Assembly (NCBI GenBank): GCA_002361875.1
Contig: DERX01000045.1
Span: 1,323-42,791 of the forward strand
Source: Ruminococcaceae bacterium UBA3329
Lineage (GTDB): Bacteria > Bacillota > Clostridia > Oscillospirales > Acutalibacteraceae
Direction: 5' to 3'
DNA length: 41,469 bases
Numbering within the stretch: the stretch's first letter is position 1; each line of letters begins with the position of its first letter. The notes beneath the pieces are model-generated. The model was not told the origin of the DNA, did no database searches, and saw only the letters and a list, made by a program, of their open reading frames with translations. Below, piece after piece: positions 24,196 through 32,025 of this stretch. Made by a program: the position numbers and the translations under genes.

Positions 24196-25581
24196 TTAAA
24201 ACCTCACCTTTCCGTGAAGATATAAATCAAGATAAATTACATCAAAAGCGTCAATTGTGCCGTCAGAATTTATGTCCGCACGCTTAAGATAATTTTCGCC
24301 AATGCCTTCGCAGCTGCATTTTACAACATTTAATAGAAATATGTAATCGTTACCGTTAATTTTGCCGTCGCCGTTAACATCACCCTTAACAGTAGCGGTT
24401 TTATCGTTTATTAAAAGCTGTAAATAAATTGCATCAAACGCATCAATTGCACCGTCTGCGGTTAGGTCTGCCGCCATTTCTTCGTATTTTGTCAGTTCGT
24501 GAGAACAGGTAATAAAGGTATGGTAAATTGCGTAATCGTTTGGCGACAAAGTCCCGTCAAAATCCATATCACCGAGCATAATGTCATTCAAATCCACAAA
24601 TTTAAATCCGTTTTCATTTGCAAAGCTTTCAGCGTAAGAACCGCCGAAGCCGTAAATTACCGAGGTTTTTCCGCTGAAAGCGTCAATGTCAATACATTCG
24701 ACCGACTCTGGCAAATAAACATTTTTTGTTCCTATTATGCCGTTCGAAATGCAAGTTATACCGTCGCCTGCAACTAATTCTTCAGTATCTTTTTTTGATG
24801 CAACGGCACGGCCGCCTATGACAAGAAAATCGTTTATCCAGTTTGACGGGTTATTATAAATTGACGTATTCAAAAATGCATCATCGTAAATTCTACAGCG
24901 GTCATTAAGCGTGATTTTTGAAAGAGAAACACAATCCTTAAACGCACGGGCACCGACTGTGACAATATTTGAAGATAAATTACATTCTTTAAATTTTTCT
25001 CCGCTGAAAGCACCGTCCGCAATTACAGTTGTTTCGTATTTTACAGAATATGCACCCTCAACAAAGCACTCAACAAGAACCGTGCTGAGGTAAAGATACG
25101 AAAGCTTGCTCGCCTTAATAAACTCCCACGGGATTGTCTCCTGTCCTCCGCCGATTGTAATACCGCCGGAACCGCCTGAACCTTCGGGTCTTACCGTCCA
25201 GTTGGACTTATTATTGTAATAAGCCGTATTTTTAATTGCGTTCTCGCCGAACCTCAAAATTGTTGACGGCAATGTTATTTTTGAAAGCACAGTACAGGAG
25301 TAAAACGCATCTGCTCTTACCTCGCAAACGCCCTCGGGAAGAATTACAGATGTTAGCTTTTTATTGTTTTTAAATGCACCCTCGCCTATTGCAAAAACAG
25401 AGTAACCGCCGAGCATGCTCGGAATTGAAAGAGCCGAATCCGTACCCGAATATCCCGTTATTACGGCTTTACCGTTCTCGACAATATACGAATATTTTCC
25501 GCTGACAAGAGAGAAAACAGGGAATGAGCATACATATAAAATTGTTATTAAAGATAAAAACACAGACAGTATTTTTTTCAA
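24196..25581 (-). CDS. Secreted leucine-rich-repeat (BspA-like) protein with two dockerin modules
   Basis: The 461-residue protein has a signal peptide (KKILSVFLSLITILYVCSF). LRR_5/BspA-type repeats cover about residues 45-310 (AIGEGAFKNNKKLTSVILPEGV, ADAFYSCTVLSKITLPSTI, ARAFKDCVSLSKITLND, VESVECIDIDAF-like), interrupted by a Gly-rich insert near 134-146. Two consecutive dockerin modules follow, at about 337-391 and 399-455, each with paired calcium loops (GDMDFDGTLSPNDY/ADLTADGAIDAFDAIYL and GDVNGDGKINGNDY/ADINSDGTIDAFDVIYL). It is probably a scaffold-attached adhesion or substrate-recognition protein. The start codon is TTG at 25581 with GGGAG upstream. It heads an operon with two cytoplasmic peptidases. 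Confidence 0.9.
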   Translation of the reverse strand: MKKILSVFLSLITILYVCSFPVFSLVSGKYSYIVENGKAVITGYSGTDSALSIPSMLGGYSVFAIGEGAFKNNKKLTSVILPEGVCEVRADAFYSCTVLSKITLPSTILRFGENAIKNTAYYNNKSNWTVRPEGSGGSGGITIGGGQETIPWEFIKASKLSYLYLSTVLVECFVEGAYSVKYETTVIADGAFSGEKFKECNLSSNIVTVGARAFKDCVSLSKITLNDRCRIYDDAFLNTSIYNNPSNWINDFLVIGGRAVASKKDTEELVAGDGITCISNGIIGTKNVYLPESVECIDIDAFSGKTSVIYGFGGSYAESFANENGFKFVDLNDIMLGDMDFDGTLSPNDYAIYHTFITCSHELTKYEEMAADLTADGAIDAFDAIYLQLLINDKTATVKGDVNGDGKINGNDYIFLLNVVKCSCEGIGENYLKRADINSDGTIDAFDVIYLDLYLHGKVRF

Positions 25582-25616
25582 TTAACTCCCTGCCTTTCGT
25601 AAAGTTGTATACAATA

Positions 25617-25645
25617 AATATATCACTTATATTAAAAATCTTCAA
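25617..25645 (-). promoter_or_regulatory. Promoter of the LRR-dockerin-pepD-pepT unit
   Basis: Minus strand TTGAAG (25640-25645), 17-base spacer, TATATT (25617-25622), about 35 bases before the TTG start codon. Confidence 0.7.
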
Positions 25646-25649
25646 GCCT

Positions 25650-25692
25650 AAAATAAGAATAGAGCTATCCGTTTTTTGCAGATAACTCTATT
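25650..25692 (-). terminator. Intrinsic terminator of the hexuronate operon
   Basis: AATAGAGCTATC (25658-25669) pairs with GATAACTCTATT (25681-25692), with one mismatch or wobble. On the minus strand CTTATTTTA follows. It ends the eda transcript just before the next promoter. Confidence 0.75.
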
Positions 25693-25716
25693 TTGTAATA
25701 TTATATAAAATTCTGT

Positions 25717-26373
25717 TTATTTCCCCGCCATTTCGGCACGGGCAAGCTTAATGTTTTCAATAAAGCGTTTGCCCGTTTCCGTAATTTTCTTATAATCTCC
25801 TGTTTTAGCTCCTGCTGTAAGAGATGAACCTGCGCCTACCGCAACAGCGCCTGCTTTAATCCATTCACCTACGTTATCGGCATCAACACCGCCTGTGGGC
25901 ATAATTTTTGCATAAGGAATAGGTCCTCTTATATCCTTGATAATCTTCGGTCCGAACAAATCAGCAGGGAAAACCTTGAGTATGTCTGCGCCGTTCTCCA
26001 TAGCGGTAAGTCCCTCGGTTACAGTCATAATACCCGGCATCATCGGCACTCTGTAACGGTTGCAAAGGTGAAGCGTGTCAAGGTCAAGTGCAGGACTTAC
26101 AATGTACTCCGCACCTGAAAGCATTGCAATTCTTGCTGTCGGTGCATCAAGAACAGTGCCTGCGCCGAGGATAATCTGCTCGGGAGTATAGCGCTTTGCA
26201 AGCTCTTCAATAACCTTATCTGCGTGCGGTACGGTAAAAGTCAACTCAATAGCGGCAACTCCGCCCTCAATACAAGCGTCTGTAATACGCACAGCCTTGT
26301 CAACCGACTCTGCACGGACAACCGCAACAATTCCGCAGTCCTGAATTCTGGTAATTATTTTTTCTTTATCCAT
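25717..26373 (-). CDS. eda: 2-Dehydro-3-deoxy-phosphogluconate aldolase / 4-hydroxy-2-oxoglutarate aldolase
   Basis: Eda cleaves KDPG to pyruvate and glyceraldehyde 3-phosphate through a Schiff base. The 218-residue protein has the class I aldolase elements AIELTFTVPHA (catalytic glutamate), GAGTVLDAPTA and ILKVFPADLFGPKII with the Schiff-base lysine, and IMPTGGVDADNVGEW. The ATG at 26373 is chosen because AAGGAG is eight bases upstream and the family starts about there; the frame continues upstream only through the spacer. It is last in the uxuA-uxuB-kdgK-eda operon. A decayed REP-like unit (26416-26440) lies between kdgK and eda. Confidence 0.95.
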   Translation of the reverse strand: MDKEKIITRIQDCGIVAVVRAESVDKAVRITDACIEGGVAAIELTFTVPHADKVIEELAKRYTPEQIILGAGTVLDAPTARIAMLSGAEYIVSPALDLDTLHLCNRYRVPMMPGIMTVTEGLTAMENGADILKVFPADLFGPKIIKDIRGPIPYAKIMPTGGVDADNVGEWIKAGAVAVGAGSSLTAGAKTGDYKKITETGKRFIENIKLARAEMAGK

Positions 26374-26415
26374 TGTTAAAACTCCTTGTAATAATGTAAT
26401 ATCATTTCTCATTAT

Positions 26416-26440
26416 CGGCGGGAGCAATCCACCGACCTAC
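26416..26440 (-). repeat. Decayed REP-like palindrome between kdgK and eda
   Basis: It keeps CGGCGGGAGCAA and the terminal CTAC of the 25-base unit but has several changes in the second arm. Confidence 0.7.
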
Positions 26441-26462
26441 ACTGTATTATTTTATATCAGTT

Positions 26463-27560
26463 TTATCTTTGTACTCTGGCTCCTGCGCCGTTTACAATTG
26501 CATTTACCTCTTTAAGTGATGCCATTGAGGTGTCGCCGGGTGTTGTCATTGCAAGTGCGCCGTGCGCAACCCCGTAGTTTACTGCCTTTTGCGGGTCGCC
26601 CGTTGTCATAAGACCGTAAATAAGACCTGACGCGAATGAATCGCCGCCGCCTACTCTGTCATAAATTTCAAGAGCGGGGAATGAAAGTCCGTTGTAAACA
26701 GTTCCGTCCGCATAACAAATTGCTGACCAATCGTTTACAGTGGCGGTTTTAACAGTGCGAAGAGTGGTTGCAATAACCTTGAAATTAGGATACGCTTTAC
26801 AAACTTCTCCAAGCATTTTGTAATAGCCGTCAATATTAAGCTCTTTAAGATTTTCGTCGTTGCCCTCAATTTCAAAGCCGAGGCACGCTGTAAAATCTTC
26901 TTCATTGCCTATCATAACATCGATATATTTTGCGATTTCCTTATTAACCTGCTGTGCCTTTTCTTTTCCGCCGATGTCATTCCAAAGCGACGGGCGGTAG
27001 TTAAGGTCGTATGACACAATTGTGCCGTATTTTTTAGCGGTCTTTACCGCCTCAATAACAACCTCGGAGGTAGTTTCGGAAAGCGCCGCAAAAATTCCGC
27101 CTGTGTGAAGCCAGCGAACGCCGAGCGTGCCGAAAATGTAATCCCAATCAATATCGCCCGCTTTAAGCTGTGAAACAGCTGTGTTTCCTCTGTCGGAAAC
27201 GCCCACTGCGCCCCTTATTCCGTAACCTCTTTCGGTAAAGTTAAGACCGTTGCGGACGCTTCTGCCTATGCCGTCATATTTTACCCATTTAATAAGAGAG
27301 GTGTCAACACCGCCCTGAAGCATAAAGTCCTCAACAAGTCTGCCGACCTCATTATCGGCAAGTGCTGTAACCGCCGCAGTTTTTAAGCCAAAGCAACGGC
27401 GAAGTCCTCTGGCAACGTTATATTCACCGCCGCCTTCCCAAGCCTTAAATGAGCGTGCGGTTTTAATTCTGCCGTCGCCCGGGTCAAGACGGAGCATAAT
27501 TTCGCCCAGTGAAATCATATCAAACATACAGTCTTTTTTATCTCTTAATTTCAAATCCAT
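26463..27560 (-). CDS. kdgK: 2-Keto-3-deoxygluconate kinase
   Basis: KdgK phosphorylates 2-keto-3-deoxygluconate to KDPG. The 365-residue protein is a PfkB-family kinase, with WEGGGEYNVARGLRRCFGLKT at the N-terminus, VSYDLNYRPSLW in the middle, and the ATP/anion-hole motif YDRVGGGDSFASGLIYGL near the C-terminus. The annotated start (27560) has no nearby ribosome site: AAAGGAGAGGTG lies about 40 bases upstream, ahead of a 16-codon out-of-frame stretch ending at this start. Translation could be coupled to that stretch, or begin at ATG 27527 (MFDMISLGE). Context between uxuB and eda fixes the role. Confidence 0.93.
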   Translation of the reverse strand: MDLKLRDKKDCMFDMISLGEIMLRLDPGDGRIKTARSFKAWEGGGEYNVARGLRRCFGLKTAAVTALADNEVGRLVEDFMLQGGVDTSLIKWVKYDGIGRSVRNGLNFTERGYGIRGAVGVSDRGNTAVSQLKAGDIDWDYIFGTLGVRWLHTGGIFAALSETTSEVVIEAVKTAKKYGTIVSYDLNYRPSLWNDIGGKEKAQQVNKEIAKYIDVMIGNEEDFTACLGFEIEGNDENLKELNIDGYYKMLGEVCKAYPNFKVIATTLRTVKTATVNDWSAICYADGTVYNGLSFPALEIYDRVGGGDSFASGLIYGLMTTGDPQKAVNYGVAHGALAMTTPGDTSMASLKEVNAIVNGAGARVQR

Positions 27561-27633
27561 TGTTTTATCTGCGGTACACTCACATTTTTGCGCAAGCGCA
27601 CCTCTCCTTTCTTTTTATTTTAAGTGAAATAAT

Positions 27634-27828
27634 TTAATGTCTGTAAATTATTAAAAGAATCTGTGCAATTATAAAAAATACAAAAACTATTCCGAATCTT
27701 ATTGCGTGGGGTTTAATTTCCGGCTCGCCGTTCTCCGCCTTTTTGGCTTTTATATATTTTACCGTGGCAATTACCGCCGACACTAAACCCACAGCGTAAA
27801 ACAGAAGAGCCGCTATTAAATATTTCAT
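27634..27828 (-). CDS. Small two-helix membrane protein
   Basis: The 64-residue protein has two hydrophobic helices (about 3-25 and 44-62) joined by a charged loop, KYIKAKKAENGEPEIKPH. No family is recognised. It is accepted as a gene because GGGAG is well spaced before the ATG, it starts two bases after the uxuB stop, and it sits within an operon on the same strand. It might assist a transporter or membrane enzyme of hexuronate use, but nothing in the sequence shows this. Confidence 0.65.
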   Translation of the reverse strand: MKYLIAALLFYAVGLVSAVIATVKYIKAKKAENGEPEIKPHAIRFGIVFVFFIIAQILLIIYRH

Positions 27829-27830
27829 AA

Positions 27831-28679
27831 TTAAACTCCCGAATATGCGGAGAATCCGCCGTCAACGCAAATGCTCGTTCCCGTAATAAAGCCTGAATAG
27901 TCTTCATCGCAAAGGAAAAGAAGTGCGCCGACAAGCTCTTCAGGCTCGCCGAAACGCTTCATAGGCGTTGCGGCAAGAATTTTGCCCGTACGCGGTGTCG
28001 GTGTGCCGTCCTCATTCCAAAGAAGTGTTTTATTTTGATTGGTTGAGAAAAATCCGGGTGCTATTGCATTAACACGGATTCCCACCTCGGCAAAATGAAC
28101 CGCCATAAATTCCGTAAAGTTCTTAACTGCCGCCTTTGCCGCTGAATAAGCGGGAATTTTTGTTAAAGGACGGTATGCATTCATGGACGAAATCATTACT
28201 ATGCAGGAATTTTCTTTCGTTGCCATATCAGCCGCAAAAACCTGTGTCGGGATAAGCGTGCCGAGAAAATTTAAGTTAAATACAAATGAAATTCCCTGCG
28301 GGTCAAGGTCGAAAAATGTTTTAATCCCCTCATCCTTTTCGATAAGGTCGATTTTTTCAAGCGTTTCCTTTGTTGTTGTGCCTTTCGGATTGTTGCCGCC
28401 CGCACCGTTAAGAAGAATGTCGCAGGTGCCCAAAGCCGCATTGACGGTTTCTCTTGCCTGTTTCATACTTTCGGGCTCAAGCACATTACAGCCAACGGCA
28501 ATTGCAGTGCCGCCCTCTGCGTTTATTTCATCTGCGACCTTTTTTGCCGCCGCCTCGTTTAAATCGAGAACAGCAACCTTTACGCCCTGTTTTGCGAGTG
28601 CTTTTGCGAACATTGCACAAAGCACTCCGCCGCCTCCTGTTACTACTGCAACTCTGCCTTTAAGATTTTCGTGTATCAT
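27831..28679 (-). CDS. uxuB: D-mannonate/fructuronate oxidoreductase, SDR type
   Basis: The 282-residue protein is a short-chain dehydrogenase with the NAD(P) motif TGGGGVLCAMF, the NGAGG segment, and the catalytic Ser and Tyr-x-x-x-Lys in SSMNAYRPLTKIPAYSAAK, ending GTSICVDGGFSAYSGV. SDR-type enzymes beside uxuA in Bacillota (as in Bacillus subtilis uxuB) reduce D-fructuronate to D-mannonate. The substrate here is inferred from the position one base upstream of the uxuA-kdgK-eda set; a different sugar acid remains possible. Confidence 0.85.
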   Translation of the reverse strand: MIHENLKGRVAVVTGGGGVLCAMFAKALAKQGVKVAVLDLNEAAAKKVADEINAEGGTAIAVGCNVLEPESMKQARETVNAALGTCDILLNGAGGNNPKGTTTKETLEKIDLIEKDEGIKTFFDLDPQGISFVFNLNFLGTLIPTQVFAADMATKENSCIVMISSMNAYRPLTKIPAYSAAKAAVKNFTEFMAVHFAEVGIRVNAIAPGFFSTNQNKTLLWNEDGTPTPRTGKILAATPMKRFGEPEELVGALLFLCDEDYSGFITGTSICVDGGFSAYSGV

Positions 28680-28681
28680 AC

Positions 28682-29752
28682 TTATTTGTTCTCCTTACTT
28701 TTTTTAACGGCTTCCCAAAGTCCGTTGATATAAGCAACACCCAAGGCTCTGTCAAAAAGACCGTAGCCGGGCCTTGCCACCTCGCCCCAAATCATTCTGC
28801 CGTGGTCGGGTCTTACATATCCGTCAAAGCCTATGTCCTGCAAAGCCTTTACTATTTCATACATATCAAGTGAGCCTGTATTACTCTCGTGTGCTGTTTC
28901 GTTGAAATGGTTATCAACCACCTTGACATTGCGAAGATGTGCAAAGTAAATTCTGTCGCCGAATTCTCTTATCATTGCGGGCAAATCGTTTTTACTGCTC
29001 GCACCGAGTGACCCTGTGCAGAATGTAAGTCCGTTATATTTAGAGGGAACCATTTTAAGAAGCCTGTCAAGACTGTCCCTGTCCTTAATAATTCTCGGAA
29101 GTCCGAAAATATCCCATGGCGGGTCGTCGGGGTGAATAGCCATTTTGACATCGCACTCCTCGCAGACGGGCATTATGCTTTCGAGGAAATATTTGAGGTT
29201 ATTCCACAAATCTTCTGCTGTTACATTCTTATATTTTTCAAAAAGCTCCTTAATTTCGGGCATTCTTTCCGTTTCCCAGCCGGGCATTGCATAGCCGTTA
29301 GAATTGTCGTCAATCTCCTTAAACATATCCTCAGGACTTTTGCCCTCAATCTGCACGCCGTCATAGGAAAGGCATGTAGCACCGTCGCCCATATCCATTG
29401 CAAGGTCGGTTCTTGTCCAGTCAAAAACGGGCATAAAGTTATAGCAGATTACCTTTACCCCTGCTTTTGCGAGATTGCGTATGCTCGTTTTATAGTTTTC
29501 AATATATTTTTCCCTTGTCGGCAGACCGATTTTAATATCCTCATGAACATTGACACTCTCAATACATTCCATTGTAAGGCCTGCGTCCTCAATTTCCTTT
29601 TTCATTTTGAAAACAGCTTCCTCGCTCCAAGCATCTCCTGCGGGAAGATAATGCAAAGCAGGAACAACGCCCACGACATTGGGTATTTGCTTGATTTGCT
29701 CTAAAGTTACGGTATCTTTTTCAGAACCGAACCAGCGAAAAGTCATTTGCAT
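28682..29752 (-). CDS. uxuA: Mannonate dehydratase
   Basis: UxuA dehydrates D-mannonate to 2-keto-3-deoxygluconate and needs a divalent metal. The start ATG at 29752 gives 356 residues beginning MQMTFRWFGSEKDTV, the usual start of Bacillota UxuA, with AAGGAGG immediately upstream; longer readings overlap the upstream gene. Active-site stretches are KMAIHPDDPPWDIFGLPRI, FCTGSLGAS, RIYFAHLRNVK and YVRPDHGRMIWGE, carrying the His, Asp and Cys ligands. It is followed by uxuB with a two-base gap. Confidence 0.95.
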   Translation of the reverse strand: MQMTFRWFGSEKDTVTLEQIKQIPNVVGVVPALHYLPAGDAWSEEAVFKMKKEIEDAGLTMECIESVNVHEDIKIGLPTREKYIENYKTSIRNLAKAGVKVICYNFMPVFDWTRTDLAMDMGDGATCLSYDGVQIEGKSPEDMFKEIDDNSNGYAMPGWETERMPEIKELFEKYKNVTAEDLWNNLKYFLESIMPVCEECDVKMAIHPDDPPWDIFGLPRIIKDRDSLDRLLKMVPSKYNGLTFCTGSLGASSKNDLPAMIREFGDRIYFAHLRNVKVVDNHFNETAHESNTGSLDMYEIVKALQDIGFDGYVRPDHGRMIWGEVARPGYGLFDRALGVAYINGLWEAVKKSKENK

Positions 29753-29777
29753 TTTATTTTTCCTCCTTATTTTTATT

Positions 29778-30503
29778 TTAATTTGCCTCGTCGGGAAAAT
29801 TTTCGTCGTTTTCCCAATAGGCAACATCATATTCATCCTTGTCGGGGTCATAAACATCCCAAAGCTCGTGCTCAAACTTTTCAGGCGGAACGGGACATTC
29901 CGAAACTGCCTCAACCTTCATACCCCTCATCCAAATTGACGGGTCAAGGCGCACGGTGTATCCGCAGCAGTTGGGCGTAAGCCACTCGTGCATCGGCGCT
30001 TCGGGCAGAGCATAGGTCTGCATTATTGACATTATAACACCGCCGTGGGTAATAATTGCAACATTTTTGGCGCCTGACTGCAAAACGCTGTCAACTATTT
30101 TTTCAAAGCAGCTGCAAACTCTGTAATTAAACCTTACCTGACTGTCACCGAACGGAGCGGCTTTGTTGGGGTTTGTGCCTGCGAGCCACTCGGCAAAATC
30201 CTCATCGTTCTGAAGCTCTTCAGCCGTTTTATTTTCAAATTCGCCGAAATCGTATTCGATTAAGCCGTCAAGCACAATAGGTTCTTTTTCGGGATATATC
30301 TTTTTCGCAGTTTCGAGACATCTTTTAAGCGGACTTGAAAAAACAGCGTCAACCTGCGGGTACGGACCGAAATCTTTTATTGTTTCTTCAAGCTGCTTCA
30401 TACCCTCTTCGCACACGCTTTCATCAGTATGCCCTATATATTTCCCCTCTAAATTACCTTTTGTGAGGGCGTGTCTGATTAAATGAATTTGGTAGGTCTG
30501 CAT
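29778..30503 (-). CDS. Histidine phosphatase family protein
   Basis: The 241-residue protein belongs to the phosphoglycerate-mutase-like histidine phosphatases. It has the phospho-histidine in HLIRHALTKGN (an RHA variant of RHG), GHTDESVCEEG, SSPLKRCLETA and the second histidine in AIITHGGVIM. Family members include alpha-ribazole phosphatase and sugar-phosphate phosphatases. An extra acidic C-terminal tail (WDVYDPDKDEYDVAYWENDE) is unusual. It is the first gene of the hexuronate operon, 25 bases before uxuA, so it may remove phosphate from a toxic or stray sugar-acid phosphate; that role is inferred. Confidence 0.88.
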   Translation of the reverse strand: MQTYQIHLIRHALTKGNLEGKYIGHTDESVCEEGMKQLEETIKDFGPYPQVDAVFSSPLKRCLETAKKIYPEKEPIVLDGLIEYDFGEFENKTAEELQNDEDFAEWLAGTNPNKAAPFGDSQVRFNYRVCSCFEKIVDSVLQSGAKNVAIITHGGVIMSIMQTYALPEAPMHEWLTPNCCGYTVRLDPSIWMRGMKVEAVSECPVPPEKFEHELWDVYDPDKDEYDVAYWENDENFPDEAN

Positions 30504-30522
30504 AAAAAAACTCCTGTTATTT

Positions 30523-30539
30523 TATTGATTAAATCAATA
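30523..30539. promoter_or_regulatory. Palindromic candidate operator upstream of the hexuronate operon
   Basis: TATTGATT-A-AATCAATA is a perfect 17-base odd palindrome 20 bases upstream of the histidine phosphatase start, in the shared divergent region with the Xre gene. Confidence 0.5.
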
Positions 30540-30545
30540 TACAAT

Positions 30546-30574
30546 TTGTAAAATACATTTTATAATTTTATACA
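30546..30574 (+). promoter_or_regulatory. Candidate promoter of the 204-residue Xre regulator
   Basis: Plus strand TTGTAA (30546-30551), 17-base spacer, TATACA (30569-30574), followed by AAGGTG and ATG 30597. The region is very A+T rich, so alternatives exist. Confidence 0.5.
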
Positions 30575-30596
30575 CTTTGTAAATTAAGGTGATAAA

Positions 30597-31211
30597 ATGA
30601 ACACATCTATCTCTCAACGGCTTGTAAAGCTCCGCAAGGAAAAGGAATTGAGCCAAAAGGACGCCGCCGAAGCTCTCGGAGTTTCTCAGGCGCTGTTATC
30701 ACATTACGAAAAAGGAATCCGTGAATGCGGTCTTGACTTTCTTTGCAAAGCATCGGTATTTTACGATGTAAGCACTGACTATTTGCTCGGGCTTTCCGAA
30801 ACAAGAATTTCACCCGATTCAGGCTTTGACCTTGCCGATATTCCTCAAGATTCGGAAATAAAAACCAATACGGTTCTGCGTGCCGCCGCCGCAATTTACG
30901 AACGAATGGGCAATGTAGGAAACGCTCACGGAGACAAGTGCCGTGCAATTTACACATTAACGGTTTATGCGCTGTACCTGCGTGCCGTCGCCCTCGGAAT
31001 AATGCCTGCAAACGAATACGCAACTCTTGAAATGGGTACATTTTTATCATCAGGCACTATTGACTCGATTCTTTCAACCATTACAGTTAAAGAGCCGCAA
31101 AAATCAAAGAAAAACAATCATCTTCCCGTCTGCGTTGACACAGTTTCAAAGGAAGCTGTACACATAATCAAGCGCCAATACGAAAAAGCTTTCAAAAAGT
31201 CAGAGAAGTGA
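30597..31211 (+). CDS. Xre-family regulator with long C-terminal domain
   Basis: The 204-residue protein starts with an HTH_3 domain (SQRLVKLRKEKELSQKDAAEALGVSQALLSHYEKGIRECGLDFLCKASVFYDVSTDYLLGL, residues 5-65). A helical C-terminal part of about 120 residues follows with no recognised fold (RAAAAIYERMGNVGNAHGDKCRAIYTLTVYALYLRAVALG). It could sense a small molecule or partner. AAGGTG precedes the ATG. It is divergent from the hexuronate operon, and its 3' end overlaps the convergent rsmI gene by 12 bases with no terminator between. It is the only regulator near the uxu genes, but a link is not proven. Confidence 0.88.
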   Translation: MNTSISQRLVKLRKEKELSQKDAAEALGVSQALLSHYEKGIRECGLDFLCKASVFYDVSTDYLLGLSETRISPDSGFDLADIPQDSEIKTNTVLRAAAAIYERMGNVGNAHGDKCRAIYTLTVYALYLRAVALGIMPANEYATLEMGTFLSSGTIDSILSTITVKEPQKSKKNNHLPVCVDTVSKEAVHIIKRQYEKAFKKSEK

Positions 31212-32021
31212 TTTGTAAATCTCACTTTTCTTAAAGCCCGTTTCCGCCGCAACGGTTTTTGCCGCCTCGTTTATGCTCATACCTTTTTCTGTAAGCTCCA
31301 TTGCATTTTTTACAGCCTGTTCCAATGTGACGGGCTGTTTTTCTTCGCCTTTAAAACCTTCGAGAATCAGAACATATTCACCCTTCGGATTTTCGGTTTC
31401 AAAAATATCATTTGCATTTTTAAGGCTTGTCCGCAAAACAGTTTCGTGAATTTTTGTAAGCTCTTTTACTATTGCAATTTCACGGTCGCCGAAAAAAGTA
31501 TATAAATCCTTAAGCGTATTACGAAGTTTATGGGGCGCCTCATAAAAAATCATAGTCCGTTTTTCGTTTTTCAGCTCTTCTAAATGCTGTTTACGGCTTT
31601 GCTTATTCACACTTAAAAAGCCTTCAAATGTAAACCTGCCCGTGTCCATTCCGCTTATCGCAAGAGCCGTTGCAAAGGCGGTAGGCCCGGGGACTGACTC
31701 AACGGGGATTCCGAGCAAATGACATTCACGGATTAAATCCTCGCCGGGGTCTGAAATGCAAGGCATACCTGCATCCGTCACAATTGCGCAGCGTTCGCCC
31801 GAAAGTATTCGGTCGGTAATTACCGTGCCTTTTTCACGCTTATTGTGCTCGTAATAGCTCACAAGCGGTTTTTTTATATCAAAATGATTTAGCAGTTTTG
31901 CTGTTACACGGGTATCCTCCGCCGCAATAAAATCGACCTCGCAGAGAGTTTTTATACCCCTCGGCGAAATATCCGAGAGATTGCCTATCGGAGTGCCTAC
32001 AACATAAAGCTTACCTGACAT
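31200..32021 (-). CDS. rsmI: 16S rRNA (cytidine(1402)-2'-O)-methyltransferase
   Basis: RsmI 2'-O-methylates C1402 in the ribosomal decoding centre using S-adenosylmethionine. The 273-residue protein has the tetrapyrrole-methylase fold with LYVVGTPIGNLSDISPRGIKTL at the start, FIAAEDTRVTAKLL, VTDAGMPCISDPGEDLI, SVPGPTAFATALAISG and the RsmI-type FYEAPHKLRNTL, and a C-terminal helical domain (AVKNAMELTEKGMSINEAAKTVAAETG). It follows trmN6 by four bases, a pairing common in Bacillota, and is last in the rlmB operon. It overlaps the convergent Xre gene. Confidence 0.97.
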   Translation of the reverse strand: MSGKLYVVGTPIGNLSDISPRGIKTLCEVDFIAAEDTRVTAKLLNHFDIKKPLVSYYEHNKREKGTVITDRILSGERCAIVTDAGMPCISDPGEDLIRECHLLGIPVESVPGPTAFATALAISGMDTGRFTFEGFLSVNKQSRKQHLEELKNEKRTMIFYEAPHKLRNTLKDLYTFFGDREIAIVKELTKIHETVLRTSLKNANDIFETENPKGEYVLILEGFKGEEKQPVTLEQAVKNAMELTEKGMSINEAAKTVAAETGFKKSEIYKSLL

Positions 32022-32025
32022 TTTA

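Noticed and set aside
24196..25581. Cell-wall sorting (LPXTG) anchoring of the LRR protein
   Set aside because: There is no LPXTG motif or C-terminal hydrophobic tail; the C-terminus is a dockerin.
27561..27612. Sixteen-codon frame with strong AAAGGAGAGGTG before kdgK, considered as a leader peptide gene
   Set aside because: Too short to support as a gene; it is mentioned only as a possible explanation for the missing ribosome site of kdgK.
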